A DNA stretch of 64,000 nt from Pirellulales bacterium (GTDB taxonomy: Bacteria; Planctomycetota; Planctomycetia; Pirellulales; JADZDJ01): contig JADZDJ010000065.1 in NCBI GenBank assembly GCA_020851115.1, positions 1 to 64,000 of the forward strand, written 5' to 3'. The translations under genes were made by a program, and so were the position numbers. Below are positions 16,783-26,357 of this stretch, in pieces; positions within the stretch are counted from its first letter, which is position 1, and each line of letters opens with the position of its first letter. The notes under the pieces were generated by a model. The model searched no databases, was not told the DNA's origin, and was given only the letters and a program-made list of their open reading frames with translations.

Positions 16783-19236
16783 TCAATCCTGCAAGCCGCG
16801 CAATTTATTCTTGAGGTCGTCCTTTTGGCGCTGCTGGGTTTGCTGGTGAATTTTGTGCTGGATTTCGATGATTTGCCGCAGTTTTTCCACCACTTCGTTG
16901 AAGCTTTCCAGTTCGAGCATCTTATCGAGGACGGCCTTCATGGCGAGCAAAATACGGTCCATTGCCTCGAGCGACGCATCGCGGGCAGCTTGACCACTGG
17001 CGGGATCATCGAGCGCTCGGGTCAATTCCTTCAGACGCTCGAGCAACTTTGGGAACTGTTGCGCGCTGATGGCCCGCAGGGGGTCGGCAATTTGGTTTTT
17101 GAGCCGCGATTCCAACTCCGGTGTGTCCACGCGGTTATTCGCCATTTCTTCGCGAATGTCGTCGAACGACTCGGCAACCGACAAGGTTTCGTGAGCGGCT
17201 CGGTTGGAGTTATCGACGGCGCGACTGGAACGCAATTCGCGCAATTCGAGCGCCCGCTTGTTGAATCGCGCCAGCCGCTCCTCGGGAGTTTCTTTTGCCG
17301 CGTTTGCTTCTCGTTCGAGTCTTTCGTCTGGGTCTTCGTCGGCCTGGTCGACTTTTTGCAGGTCTGTGGGCGTGAAATCGATACGTGCCAGTGTGTCGCG
17401 CGTTTCGACCAGTTCTTGATAAATCGTCTCGAAGCGGCGGCGGAGCATCAATTCGCGGCCTTCGAGCATCGACAACAATGTTTCGGGGGCGACCACGTCA
17501 AGTTGATACCGCTCTCCTTTCCCCTCGTTGTGTTGACCTTCGAAAAGCTCGCAATTATCGGCAGCGCCCAGGTTAACGTTGATTTTCTGCCCCACTTTGG
17601 GCTTGAAGACGGCGGCCAATTCGATTTGCTCGGTACTTTTCAAATGTGCGGCTGCTCGCCGCTCTTCGGGCGCCAGTTTGTGGAGATCGCCCGCGCCATG
17701 GACCTGCTTCCGCTCCAGCGATTCCGCCAATTCGCGGAGACGCTTCAAATCGAGCACTTCGTTGTCCGACAGCTCGATCGCTAGTTCTGGCTTCGGACGG
17801 CCATCGGCCGCGGTCGTGGCGACGTGAAAATCTTGCTCGGCCGGATCGTACTCGGCCAGTTGATATTCGAACCAGACGCGGGTTAGTCCGTAGTCGTCGC
17901 GCACCTCGCCAATCACCGGCAAGCGGGCGTCGGGCGTGATGGCCGTGCTAATGCCGCGCAGCCGCAAAGCGATGATCGGCGGATCGTCGGGCCGCATGGC
18001 GAGGACGATTTTCACAGGATCGCGACTGCGAATGTCGTCGGTATCGTGCAGTTCGAACGACAAGGCCGTATCTTCCATCAAAGGTGGAACTTTAACTTCA
18101 AAGTGACGTCGATTTCCCTGCTCGGGCAGCCGGACCTCGGCGAGCAAGCTTGCCTTGTCGCCCTGGACCATCGCGACTTGCACATCGACCAGGTCTTTAT
18201 TCGCCTCGCAGCGGATCGTCACCTTCGTTCCCTGCGGCAATTGCACCAGCGCGCTGGCTGGAACGGTGTTGGCCACGCGACCGGTATACGCTGGGTAGTC
18301 GCAGGCAAGATCCATCTTGCTGATCGTGGGGTTATCGACGACGTCGATGCGAAATCCACGGTCGCGGTCGTCGCCGCCGAACACATCGATATCGACCGGC
18401 GAAGTCACGCCCTTGAAAACGTAGGAGTACCGCTGCTCCTGGTCGTGTGGGCTGGCGACTCCGACAGTGGTCATGTTATCTCGTCCCCGAGCGCCCTGCT
18501 CGGTGCGAAAACGGACTTGCACCGTTTCCGGCCGCCGAAATGGCGGTCGCAAATCGGCTACGGCCACGAGCGAAAAGTCCGATCCCTTGGCCACTTTTAT
18601 CCGCCGCTCCGCCGAGAACCCGACGACACGAACGTGATTGCTTCGCGGCCATAGCAGTTTGGAATCGAGCAACACAACTCGCTGAATCCAAGTGTTCAAT
18701 GCGCCACGCGCCAGTACGGCAAATCCCAACACCGAAACGGACAACAGCGCTGCGGCGACGAGCATCCGCAATAATGGCCCAAGGCGAAATAGCTCGCTTA
18801 ACCGCACCCGTTGAGAGCGCCGGATCGCTTGCTCCCGCGTGTGCCCCAACATTTCCTGATTGAAGTCGGCGCTGTGATGCGGCCGAGTGCCAAGCTCGAC
18901 GGTTGTCAGCAAGCTGTCTTGATAATCGCGGTAACGACGTTCGAGCAGCAGCGCCATACTGCCGTCGTCGAGGGGGCGAAACGCTCGCTGGAACAAATAT
19001 CGCTTCGCCACCGCGAAAATTCCGGCAGCCACGGCAACCAGCATCACCAAACGGAACTGCCACGGCGGCTCAAAGAGCCAATCGAACGCCAGCGTCAACC
19101 AAAAGGTCGCGCCAAGCGCCACGATAATGGCCGCCAAGCCCTGCGTCCAGACATAACCGCGAATGCGCAGCCGCAATCCGGCCAGCAACGACTGGATGCG
19201 CGGAGCGAGCGGCGAATGTTGGAGTTCGACGGACAT
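16783..19236 (-). CDS. DUF4175-like membrane protein with long coiled coils
   Basis: 817 residues from the ATG at 19236. Two hydrophobic helices near the N-terminus (about 33-53 and 61-80) and one near 160-180 anchor the protein. A large presumably periplasmic part contains beta-sandwich-like sequence (about 210-500, for example VVDNPTISKMDLACDYPAYTGRV), and the C-terminal third is coiled coil (LESRLKNQIADPLRAISAQQFPKLLERLKELTR, ending KLRGLQD). This arrangement fits the DUF4175-type proteins that accompany VWA/MoxR genes. A TTG at 19260 would add eight residues. It lies 33 bp downstream of the VWA gene and is probably in the same operon. Confidence 0.78.
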   Translation of the reverse strand: MSVELQHSPLAPRIQSLLAGLRLRIRGYVWTQGLAAIIVALGATFWLTLAFDWLFEPPWQFRLVMLVAVAAGIFAVAKRYLFQRAFRPLDDGSMALLLERRYRDYQDSLLTTVELGTRPHHSADFNQEMLGHTREQAIRRSQRVRLSELFRLGPLLRMLVAAALLSVSVLGFAVLARGALNTWIQRVVLLDSKLLWPRSNHVRVVGFSAERRIKVAKGSDFSLVAVADLRPPFRRPETVQVRFRTEQGARGRDNMTTVGVASPHDQEQRYSYVFKGVTSPVDIDVFGGDDRDRGFRIDVVDNPTISKMDLACDYPAYTGRVANTVPASALVQLPQGTKVTIRCEANKDLVDVQVAMVQGDKASLLAEVRLPEQGNRRHFEVKVPPLMEDTALSFELHDTDDIRSRDPVKIVLAMRPDDPPIIALRLRGISTAITPDARLPVIGEVRDDYGLTRVWFEYQLAEYDPAEQDFHVATTAADGRPKPELAIELSDNEVLDLKRLRELAESLERKQVHGAGDLHKLAPEERRAAAHLKSTEQIELAAVFKPKVGQKINVNLGAADNCELFEGQHNEGKGERYQLDVVAPETLLSMLEGRELMLRRRFETIYQELVETRDTLARIDFTPTDLQKVDQADEDPDERLEREANAAKETPEERLARFNKRALELRELRSSRAVDNSNRAAHETLSVAESFDDIREEMANNRVDTPELESRLKNQIADPLRAISAQQFPKLLERLKELTRALDDPASGQAARDASLEAMDRILLAMKAVLDKMLELESFNEVVEKLRQIIEIQHKIHQQTQQRQKDDLKNKLRGLQD

Positions 19237-19269
19237 TCTTTGGTCAGTGGTTCGTGGCAATTGACGGGA

Positions 19270-21864
19270 TTACGCCAGGCGGCAAAGTCGCCTCACAATC
19301 CACTCGAGGCACAGGCAGCCGGCGATAAAAGCGAGCAGCATATGCATCCATTGTTCTTCCCAATCGCGATCCTTGCGGCCGGCGATGTAGGTCTCCTGCG
19401 TACGGTCTTGTAATTGCGCTACCAGCGGTTTGACGCTTTGAGCACCGATGGCCGACGGCACGCCGAGATACAACTCGCCGCCGGTGCCGTCGGTCAGTTC
19501 CTTGAGCAGCTTATCGTTGCGCTGAGGGTTTTCCTGCTCGAGTTTCGGCATCAAAACTTGTAATCGCTTGGTAAGCGGCTCTTCGGGCGCATCGGGGTGG
19601 ATCAGCGCCAGTCGACATTCGCCTTCTTGGGTGACGGTGAACTGTCCGCCATACATGCCCTTGCGAGCCGGATCGGCCATAAGGGCGACCGTCTGCGGCA
19701 CTCTGTCGCGCTGCGTGACGTGCAATGGCACGCTGGGCACTTCCAGTGGCTGCTGCGCCGGGGTGCTGAGCTGCGCCTTGACGATCACGGTGTTGCCAAC
19801 GACATAGCGGTCGCGCTCGACCAACAGGCTGCCAAGCTTCGAGCCGCGCAGTAGCCGGCCCTGTGAAACGTGCCGAATCAGTTTCGTATAGAACGTGTCG
19901 AAATACCGATCGTCCAGTTCGCGGAGGCGATAGATCTCGCCGCTGCCCATGAAAAACACTCGGCCGGAACCATAAAAATGCCCCGCGAAGTAAATCGGCT
20001 TGCGATCGCCGGTCGCTGCCTCGGGATCGGAATAGTAGGCATAGGTGGTCGCACCCGGCTTCGTTCCGCGTGCGCGATAGTAGCCGTAGACGCCGTCGAA
20101 CGAATTCCAAACTTCCTGGCTGGCGACGGCATCGTCGTCGAGCCACAAGAACTCCGCTTCCAGCCCTTCCCGCGTGAATTCGAGCGGCCAGGGTTGTTCC
20201 GACCCGTAACGGCCGGCATCCAGCAGCAAGCTGCGATTGAACTCGACTGGATAGAGCGACCGTAATGTGCTCATGGCCGCTTCTTGAACCCAGGCATCGG
20301 TGTAGACCGGACCGGCGATGGCGATCAGTCCGCCCGATTGTTCGCCCACCCATTTTTCGAGCAACTCGATCTGTGCTAGATCGAGTTCCCGCCAATCGGG
20401 ATCAAATGCCACGATTGTGTCGTATTCGCCCAGTTCCTGCGTCGTGCGGGGGAAGTTGTCGAGGATCTGGTTCGCATCCTGCGAAACGCCTTCTTGCGCG
20501 CTTTGCAGCAATACGTCGACAATCATGTCTCCCTTTTTCGCCAGCTCACTGCGGCGGAGCATATTACGAAGGAATTGATAATCGCGCGACGGTCCGCCTG
20601 CGAACAGCAACACCCGGCTTTTGCGATCGACCACGTCGACGTCTACTTCCTGCTCGTTGTCCAATAAATCAGTGTCGTCGCTGATCGGCTTGATTCGCAA
20701 TCGCACGATACGACGGCCGGCCGATTCTAGCCCGGGAACGTCGAACTTCACTGGTTCCACGTCGGCATCGCCGCGCAGGGTTACGTGCTGCGAAAGCTCG
20801 ATTGCCGCTTCGTTTGATTTCTCTTGGTTGGCCGCATCGAGCACTTGCAGTTCGACCGTTACTTGCCGGCCGGCAAGGCCGCGCGACTGTAAATAGCCGG
20901 TGATTGGAAAGCCATCTCCAGGATACGCCCGCGCCGGCGCAATCAAATCGGCCACCCGTACGCCGGTCGGCTGTTTCGGCGAACCGATGCCGATGGCATG
21001 CACGGGAACTTTGGCCTCTTGGGCGGCTTTGATGGCGGCGCCGATCTCTGCACCGGCGTTTTGCGCGCCATCGGTGAATACCACGACCGCTGAAATCGGT
21101 GCACCGCGATGCTCGTCGAGGATTGCCTTGACCACGGTTCCCAGCCGAGTTTCGGCGCCGTGTGGCTCAAGCGCCGCTGGCCAGTCGATCGCTGGCCCTG
21201 CGCTGGCGGTGTCATCGTCGGAGCGAGATGAATTGCCTGCCGCAGCCGCTTTGCCTGCGCTGGACACTTTGGGCAGCGTTGCGATGGTCTGAGCGGTCGA
21301 GTCGAACTTGAGCACCGCGACATCGTGATGCTGGCGGATCGATTCGAGCAACGCGGTGTCGCGCAGGGCCCCGGTGACTTGCTCGATGCGCCGCGCGCTG
21401 CCTGCGTTGTCGGCATCGACGCGGGCCATGCTCAAACTGGTATCGACGAGCAGCAGCACGCGCGAACGGTGGACGACTTTTGTTTCGGTTCGCTTTTGAA
21501 TGTCGAGAAATACCAGCAATAAACCGGCGAACGCGACTAATCGCAACAGCGCGAGCAAAATGCCGATGCCCCGCTTCAACTCGACGCTGTCGCGGCGGTA
21601 CATGGACGCGACAAATGCCAGCACCAGTACGCAGGCCAGCACCAGCACCGGCATCTGCCACCATTCGGTGAAACTCTGCACGCGGCTCGATTCATACCGC
21701 ACGCGGCTGGCCGAGTCGAGCGGGCCGCCGAGCGATCCACTCTCGGGAGCAGCGGCTATTCCAGCAGGATTCGGCGTATTCGCAGCGCTGGCAAAACCGA
21801 CCAGTGCAACGACAACCGCCACAACGGTCGCGAACATCAGCATCGATGTTAGCGTGCGCATCAT
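19270..21864 (-). CDS. Membrane-anchored VWA-domain protein with glutaminase-like beta-sandwich region
   Basis: 864 residues. N-terminal signal (about 1-28), two membrane helices (about 71-88 and 101-120), then a von Willebrand factor A domain (about 134-310) with the metal-site motif D141-T-S143-L-S145. Beyond it come a class-I-glutamine-amidotransferase-like region (about 400-620, LLFAGGPSRDYQFLRNML, GGLIAIAGPVYTD) and a last membrane helix near the C-terminus (MLLAFIAGCLCLEWIVRRL). This is the layout of large VWA proteins in BatA/MoxR loci. The ATG overlaps the stop of the BatA-like gene (ATGA), so the two are translationally coupled and probably form a complex. Confidence 0.85.
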   Translation of the reverse strand: MMRTLTSMLMFATVVAVVVALVGFASAANTPNPAGIAAAPESGSLGGPLDSASRVRYESSRVQSFTEWWQMPVLVLACVLVLAFVASMYRRDSVELKRGIGILLALLRLVAFAGLLLVFLDIQKRTETKVVHRSRVLLLVDTSLSMARVDADNAGSARRIEQVTGALRDTALLESIRQHHDVAVLKFDSTAQTIATLPKVSSAGKAAAAGNSSRSDDDTASAGPAIDWPAALEPHGAETRLGTVVKAILDEHRGAPISAVVVFTDGAQNAGAEIGAAIKAAQEAKVPVHAIGIGSPKQPTGVRVADLIAPARAYPGDGFPITGYLQSRGLAGRQVTVELQVLDAANQEKSNEAAIELSQHVTLRGDADVEPVKFDVPGLESAGRRIVRLRIKPISDDTDLLDNEQEVDVDVVDRKSRVLLFAGGPSRDYQFLRNMLRRSELAKKGDMIVDVLLQSAQEGVSQDANQILDNFPRTTQELGEYDTIVAFDPDWRELDLAQIELLEKWVGEQSGGLIAIAGPVYTDAWVQEAAMSTLRSLYPVEFNRSLLLDAGRYGSEQPWPLEFTREGLEAEFLWLDDDAVASQEVWNSFDGVYGYYRARGTKPGATTYAYYSDPEAATGDRKPIYFAGHFYGSGRVFFMGSGEIYRLRELDDRYFDTFYTKLIRHVSQGRLLRGSKLGSLLVERDRYVVGNTVIVKAQLSTPAQQPLEVPSVPLHVTQRDRVPQTVALMADPARKGMYGGQFTVTQEGECRLALIHPDAPEEPLTKRLQVLMPKLEQENPQRNDKLLKELTDGTGGELYLGVPSAIGAQSVKPLVAQLQDRTQETYIAGRKDRDWEEQWMHMLLAFIAGCLCLEWIVRRLCRLA

Positions 21865-24083
21865 GCCGCTCCTCCTTGCCGTCGCGCAGGATGATAACTT
21901 GCCGAATAGGCCAAAAGTTGCTCGCCCATGAGAAGGAAAATCAGAGCAAAGAGAATCGTTTGGCTCAAGTTCGAACCTTGCAACTCACTCGAATCGATGA
22001 ACAAATCGCCGACTTGCAGCAGCTCTGGATTGAGCTTCGGCAGGACCGCCTTAAGCTGTTCGCGCGAAAGCGCGTTCAAATCTCCTTCGGCGGCATCGAC
22101 GTTGTACGCCACCGCCAACAACTCCTGCGTACTGTCGCGCTGAGTTAACGTGGCCTCATACAGTCCGGCGTAATCGGTATCGGCAAGTTTGGCGATCGCC
22201 GGTCCTTTTGGCTGCGGCTCCGCTCTTACCAACACCCTGTCGCCTGTGCCTTCTTGCGGCAAGGCAAATTCGACTTGATCGAGATATTTCTTCGGATCGA
22301 TGGAAATTTTCCAAGGCACGCCCACTTGTCGCGAGGTTTCAAGCTGCTTGCCGGCGGAGATGTAGCTTTGCAATTCCAACATCGTGACGACGAAACTCGG
22401 ATTTCCGCGCGCCCAGTTGTTCCAGCGCGGCCCGGCTGTCGTCAGAAACGCCACGACGCGCCCCTCGCCGACCTTTTTTTCGACGACCAGCGGCGCGCCA
22501 TTTCTCGCCGACGCCACAATGTTCACCGTCGAGCCTTCCGCGGGCTTCCAGCCTTTCTTGACCGCAAAATATTGGCTGATGTTCACCGTCTTGATAAATG
22601 GATTGTTGTCGCCGGCAAAGATGCGAAACAGCGGATGATTGGTGATTTGCATATCCGGCGATTTCTGTGCCTGATCGGCCAGCAGCGGCACGGGGGCTTC
22701 AACTGGCGCAGGGAGCAGACCATTGCCATCGTTGTATAGTTGCTTGAGCAACTGCGCGCTGGTGTTCTCGCCAACGAAAATGGCTAAACCGCCCCCCGAC
22801 TCGACGAATTTGGTGAGCTTGTCGATCGTCGCCGCCGGCAGCCGATCGACGTTGCACAGCCATACCGCCGGAAATTCGTCGAGATCGTGTTCGTCCAAAA
22901 ACCGCGGCGGTTCGATGCGCGGCCGCAAGCCCGTCGGCACCGGGCCGGGTTGCGACAGGGCCGACTGCACGTAGTAACCGTCGCCATCTTTGGCGCTGGC
23001 CGATTGCAAGCCGCCGTCGATCACGAGCACTGGCACGCCATTGGCAAAATCGATGACCGAGTGGCGCACGTTGTCGAGCATAATCGTGTCGGCCGGCAAA
23101 AATGCGGAGATGCGACGCTGCCCCGAGCTGGGCGCGCGTACTTCAAACTGCCGCGTAACGCTGCGGCCCGGTTCGATCTTGTCGATCTCGATCGCCGGCC
23201 GCTGCGTGCCTTGCTCATCGAGCCGAACGGCAACGCTCGTCGCCGGCACCGTCGAGTAGTTTTGCACCGTGACTTCTACTTGCAGTGGCACGCCCGCGGC
23301 TCGAACGCCGCGCGCCGGACGTAAGCCGCTGATTGCCAGATTCGGCCGGCTGGCATCGACGCAGTTGACCAACATCAACTTGCCGCCGACATCTTCGATC
23401 TTGTGGAGTAATTTCAGCAATTCGCCGGGATTACTCCAATCTTTGGCGCGAAAATCGGAAACCAGGTAGACGATGCTTTCCACGTCTCCGCGCTCGTCGG
23501 CCAGTTGTACGGCCGTCTTGAGGGCCTCCGCCGGCCCGGTCGACGTTTGCGAACAGTGAATTTGTTCCAGGGCCTGATCGAGTTTCTTTACAAAATCGCC
23601 GGTATCGACGGATTCGTTGGCCAGGTCGTAGCGAGTGCCGTGCGATGTTTGGTTGGCTTTCGAGAACCGCAGCAGCGATAGTTCTTGCCGCGCAGGCTGC
23701 TGGGCCGCTTGCACGGCGAGGCGATGGATCATCTGCTTGGCTTCATCGAATGCCGATTTGTCGGCCCAATGGTCGGACATCGAGAAGCTATCGTCGAGCA
23801 GCACAAGATGGTGCTGCCGGCCGCCGCCGAACAGCCCGCTTTTCACAATCGGTTGAGTCACCACCAAGATCACGGCCGCCAGCGCCGCCATCCGCAGCAG
23901 CAACAGCAATAACTGCTTGAACATCACCCAAGTACGGTTGCGCTTCTGGCTGACCAGCAAAAACTCCATCGCCGCCCATTGCACGCGCCGATGTCGCATC
24001 ATGTTGATCAGATGGATCAAGATCGGCAAGGCGATCAATCCACCGACCAAGGCAAGCGGCAGCGGGTAGAGAAACGAAGGCAT
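21861..24083 (-). CDS. BatA-domain/VWA membrane protein
   Basis: 740 residues. The N-terminus carries the BatA (aerotolerance regulator N-terminal) signature: two membrane helices (about 6-26 and 55-77) around HLINMMRHRRVQWAAMEFLLVS. A VWA domain follows (about 92-250) with the MIDAS motif D97-D-S99-F-S101. The middle part holds an immunoglobulin-like stretch and a glutamine-amidotransferase-like fold (PVLVIDGG, AVWLCNVDRL, GGGLAIFVGENT). A membrane helix lies close to the C-terminus (ILFALIFLLMGEQLLAYSAS). BatA-type proteins work with MoxR ATPases and DUF58 proteins, both encoded directly upstream. A 136-bp junction with GGCGAAT repeats separates it from the DUF58 gene. Confidence 0.87.
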   Translation of the reverse strand: MPSFLYPLPLALVGGLIALPILIHLINMMRHRRVQWAAMEFLLVSQKRNRTWVMFKQLLLLLLRMAALAAVILVVTQPIVKSGLFGGGRQHHLVLLDDSFSMSDHWADKSAFDEAKQMIHRLAVQAAQQPARQELSLLRFSKANQTSHGTRYDLANESVDTGDFVKKLDQALEQIHCSQTSTGPAEALKTAVQLADERGDVESIVYLVSDFRAKDWSNPGELLKLLHKIEDVGGKLMLVNCVDASRPNLAISGLRPARGVRAAGVPLQVEVTVQNYSTVPATSVAVRLDEQGTQRPAIEIDKIEPGRSVTRQFEVRAPSSGQRRISAFLPADTIMLDNVRHSVIDFANGVPVLVIDGGLQSASAKDGDGYYVQSALSQPGPVPTGLRPRIEPPRFLDEHDLDEFPAVWLCNVDRLPAATIDKLTKFVESGGGLAIFVGENTSAQLLKQLYNDGNGLLPAPVEAPVPLLADQAQKSPDMQITNHPLFRIFAGDNNPFIKTVNISQYFAVKKGWKPAEGSTVNIVASARNGAPLVVEKKVGEGRVVAFLTTAGPRWNNWARGNPSFVVTMLELQSYISAGKQLETSRQVGVPWKISIDPKKYLDQVEFALPQEGTGDRVLVRAEPQPKGPAIAKLADTDYAGLYEATLTQRDSTQELLAVAYNVDAAEGDLNALSREQLKAVLPKLNPELLQVGDLFIDSSELQGSNLSQTILFALIFLLMGEQLLAYSASYHPARRQGGAA

Positions 24084-24219
24084 GGGAGTTAGTGGCGAAC
24101 GGCGAATGACGCCTGTCGAATGAATGGCGAACGATCAAGCACCACTGGCGAATGCCACTGGAACAGTCGTTTGGTCGTTGGGGCGATGGCTATTGGTGAT
24201 TCCTTCGTCGTTCAAGCGC
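24084..24219. repeat. Junction spacer with GGCGAA(T/C) heptamers
   Basis: GGCGAAC and GGCGAAT lie in tandem (24094-24107) and recur at 24126-24132 and 24147-24153, with a degenerate copy (gtcgaat) between. The 136-bp spacer separates two genes of the same operon and codes for nothing recognisable. Confidence 0.6.
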
Positions 24220-25128
24220 TTAGGTTCGCCGCTGCATTCCTAAGCGGTTGCTGATAAAATGCGCTAGCACGGCGTCGAGCGGTTCGCTGGTGCGTGTCAG
24301 GCGGTAGTCGCAACCATGTTGGGCGCAGGCGCGGCGGATTTCGTCGAGATACGATTGCAATGCGTCGAGGTAGCCGTCTCGCAAGGCGCGCGGGTTGCAA
24401 GTGAGGTGATCGGACGATTCCAGCCCTTCAAATCGGGTTGGCCCCGAAAATGGGAAATCAAGCTCGTCGTCGTCCAGCACATGCAGCAGCATGAGGTCAT
24501 GCCCGCGTTGACGCAATAACTTGATGCCTTTAATCAGGCCTTCTCGCGGCACGAACAGATCGGAAATCAGGATCATCAGACCGCGGTGGTGAAATGTCTC
24601 GGCGGCATGGCGCAGAATTTTCGCCAGGTCGGTCTTTTGCCTCGGTTCGCTGACCGCTAGCGCCTGAATGATCGAATTCAAATGACTGCGCTTGGTGCGC
24701 ATGGGAATCGCCGCCCGTGAGGCTTCGTCGAACGCCAGGCAGCCGACCGCATCCTGTTGCCGTAACAGTAGATAGGCCAAGCTCACCGCGGCTGTGCAGG
24801 CATATTCGTATTTGTTCAGCGGCCCGTTGCCGTATTGCATGCTGTGCGAAACATCGCACAGCAGCACGCTCCGCAGGTTCGTTTCCTCCTCGAACTGCTT
24901 CACGTACAACCGATCTTGCTTGGCCCACACTTTCCAATCGACGTGCCGTAGGTCGTCGCCCGTGGTATATTGGCGGTGCTGCAAGAACTCGACCGATTGG
25001 CCAAAGTATGGACTGCGATGCATGCCCGCCAGGAAACCTTCGACGATATGCCGCGCCCTCAGGTCGAGCCGCGAGATGCGCTTGATCGCCTCAGGGTGGA
25101 GGAAGCGTTTGGTGTCGACGGTGGACAT
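24220..25128 (-). CDS. DUF58 domain protein
   Basis: 302 residues, close to the usual length. The DUF58 hallmark is clear: SVEFLQHRQYTTGDDLRHVD at about 45-64, followed by WKVWAKQDRLYVKQFEEE. A VWA-like metal-site motif D92-V-S94-H-S96 follows. The protein has no signal or membrane helix and is expected at the cytoplasmic face. DUF58 proteins are nearly always encoded next to MoxR ATPases, as here, and are thought to be partners or substrates of the ATPase. It lies 80 bp downstream of moxR, across a repeat-rich spacer. Confidence 0.92.
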   Translation of the reverse strand: MSTVDTKRFLHPEAIKRISRLDLRARHIVEGFLAGMHRSPYFGQSVEFLQHRQYTTGDDLRHVDWKVWAKQDRLYVKQFEEETNLRSVLLCDVSHSMQYGNGPLNKYEYACTAAVSLAYLLLRQQDAVGCLAFDEASRAAIPMRTKRSHLNSIIQALAVSEPRQKTDLAKILRHAAETFHHRGLMILISDLFVPREGLIKGIKLLRQRGHDLMLLHVLDDDELDFPFSGPTRFEGLESSDHLTCNPRALRDGYLDALQSYLDEIRRACAQHGCDYRLTRTSEPLDAVLAHFISNRLGMQRRT

Positions 25129-25142
25129 GCTGATTGGTTCGT

Positions 25143-25194
25143 GGTCAGTCGTCGGCTGTCAGTTGGGTTTACAAGTTGCAACGGACGACTGACC
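25143..25194. repeat. 11-bp inverted repeat in the moxR-DUF58 spacer
   Basis: GGTCAGTCGTC (25143-25153) and GACGACTGACC (25184-25194) are perfect inverted copies, separated by 30 bp that contain a further GTCAGTTG. The wording (gtcagt / actgacc / gttgtcc) is shared with the junctions at 19237-19269 and 26265-26357. The spacer RNA could fold into a hairpin between the two coding regions. Confidence 0.65.
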
Positions 25195-25208
25195 GTGGAC
25201 AACGGGCA

Positions 25209-26264
25209 CTAGGAGGCAAATATCTTCTGAAACCGCGAATCGGCCGTTAATTCATCTTCCTTGGTCGGAGTAATGTCCAGGAGTCGATCGACGATGTCAT
25301 CGGGGCCGATACCTTCGCTTTCGGCCGAAAAATTCACCACCAACCGATGCCGCAGCACGGGCTTGGCGAGCGCTTGAATATCGTCGGTCGAAACGTGCGT
25401 CCGGCCATGCAGCAGCGCACGAGCCTTGCCGCCGAGAATCAGAAACTGCACCGATCTTGGTCCAGCGCCCCACGCAACCTGATCGCCGACAAAATCGGGC
25501 ACGCCTGGTTCGCCCACCCGAGTTTGCCGCACCAACGACAGCGCATAGCGAATGACATGGTCGGTCACCGGCACTTCGCGAACTATTTTTTGCAGGTGAA
25601 TGATCTCGTCGGCGGTTAACACCGGCACGATGTGGTCGGCCATCGCCGCCGTCGTCCGCCGAGCAATTTCGAATTCCTCGCCGAAACTGGGATACTTCAC
25701 AAAGATTTTGAACATGAACCGATCCTGCTGGGCTTCCGGCAGCGGATAAGTTCCTTCTTGCTCGATTGGGTTCTGCGTGGCCAACACAAAGAACGGGTCG
25801 GCAAGCTGATGCCGAACGCGTCCGACCGTTACTTGTCGCTCTTGCATTGCTTCGAGCAGCGCGGCCTGCGTCTTGGGCGGAGTGCGATTGATTTCGTCCG
25901 CCAAAATCACATTCGCGAACAGCGCTCCTTCCAGAAACCGAAACTCGCGGCTGCCGGTGGTGCGGTTTTCTTCGATGATCTCCGTGCCCGTAATGTCGGC
26001 AGGCATCAAGTCGGGTGTGAACTGGATGCGGCTGAACGATAAGTTGAGCGCCCGCGCCAGCGTGCTAATCATCAGGGTCTTCGCCAACCCTGGGACGCCT
26101 TCCAGCAAGCAATGGCTGCGGCTGAAGAGGGAAATCAACAGTTCTTCGATCACCTGGTTCTGACCGACGATGACTTGAGAAAGCTGCTGTAGAATTTTCT
26201 CGCGGGCTTCGTTTAGCTTGCGAATCGCGTGCGAGTCGTGTTGGCTGGTTGAATTGTCTGACAT
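25209..26264 (-). CDS. MoxR-family AAA+ ATPase
   Basis: 351 residues. Walker A G56-V-P-G-L-A-K62-T63, Walker B ILADE (D123-E124) with INR following, sensor-like [22 protein letters not shown] and the AAA lid domain ([18 protein letters not shown]) are all present. MoxR ATPases remodel or activate protein complexes, frequently acting on VWA-domain partners. The downstream DUF58, BatA and VWA genes fit that picture. The protein is cytoplasmic. The surrounding spacers (93 bp before, 80 bp after) carry degenerate repeats. Confidence 0.95.
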   Translation of the reverse strand: MSDNSTSQHDSHAIRKLNEAREKILQQLSQVIVGQNQVIEELLISLFSRSHCLLEGVPGLAKTLMISTLARALNLSFSRIQFTPDLMPADITGTEIIEENRTTGSREFRFLEGALFANVILADEINRTPPKTQAALLEAMQERQVTVGRVRHQLADPFFVLATQNPIEQEGTYPLPEAQQDRFMFKIFVKYPSFGEEFEIARRTTAAMADHIVPVLTADEIIHLQKIVREVPVTDHVIRYALSLVRQTRVGEPGVPDFVGDQVAWGAGPRSVQFLILGGKARALLHGRTHVSTDDIQALAKPVLRHRLVVNFSAESEGIGPDDIVDRLLDITPTKEDELTADSRFQKIFAS

Positions 26265-26357
26265 CGAAGGCGGGTTCCTGGGAGAGGGGCGGTTGTCCTT
26301 TGCCAGTAGGCAGTTGCAAGGGGGCTTCGCAACTGAACGCCGGCCACGGACTACTGG
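26265..26357. repeat. Junction spacer with gttgtcc/ccagtag/cagttg wording
   Basis: The 93-bp spacer contains GTTGTCCTTTGCCAGTAGGC, AGTTGCAAGG and GGACTACTGGC, degenerate copies of the same motif family as the spacers at 19237-19269 and 25129-25208. Confidence 0.45.

Noticed and set aside
16525-17784. Long plus-strand open frame (419 codons)
   Set aside because: Antisense to the coiled-coil part of the DUF4175-like protein; no RBS or domain.
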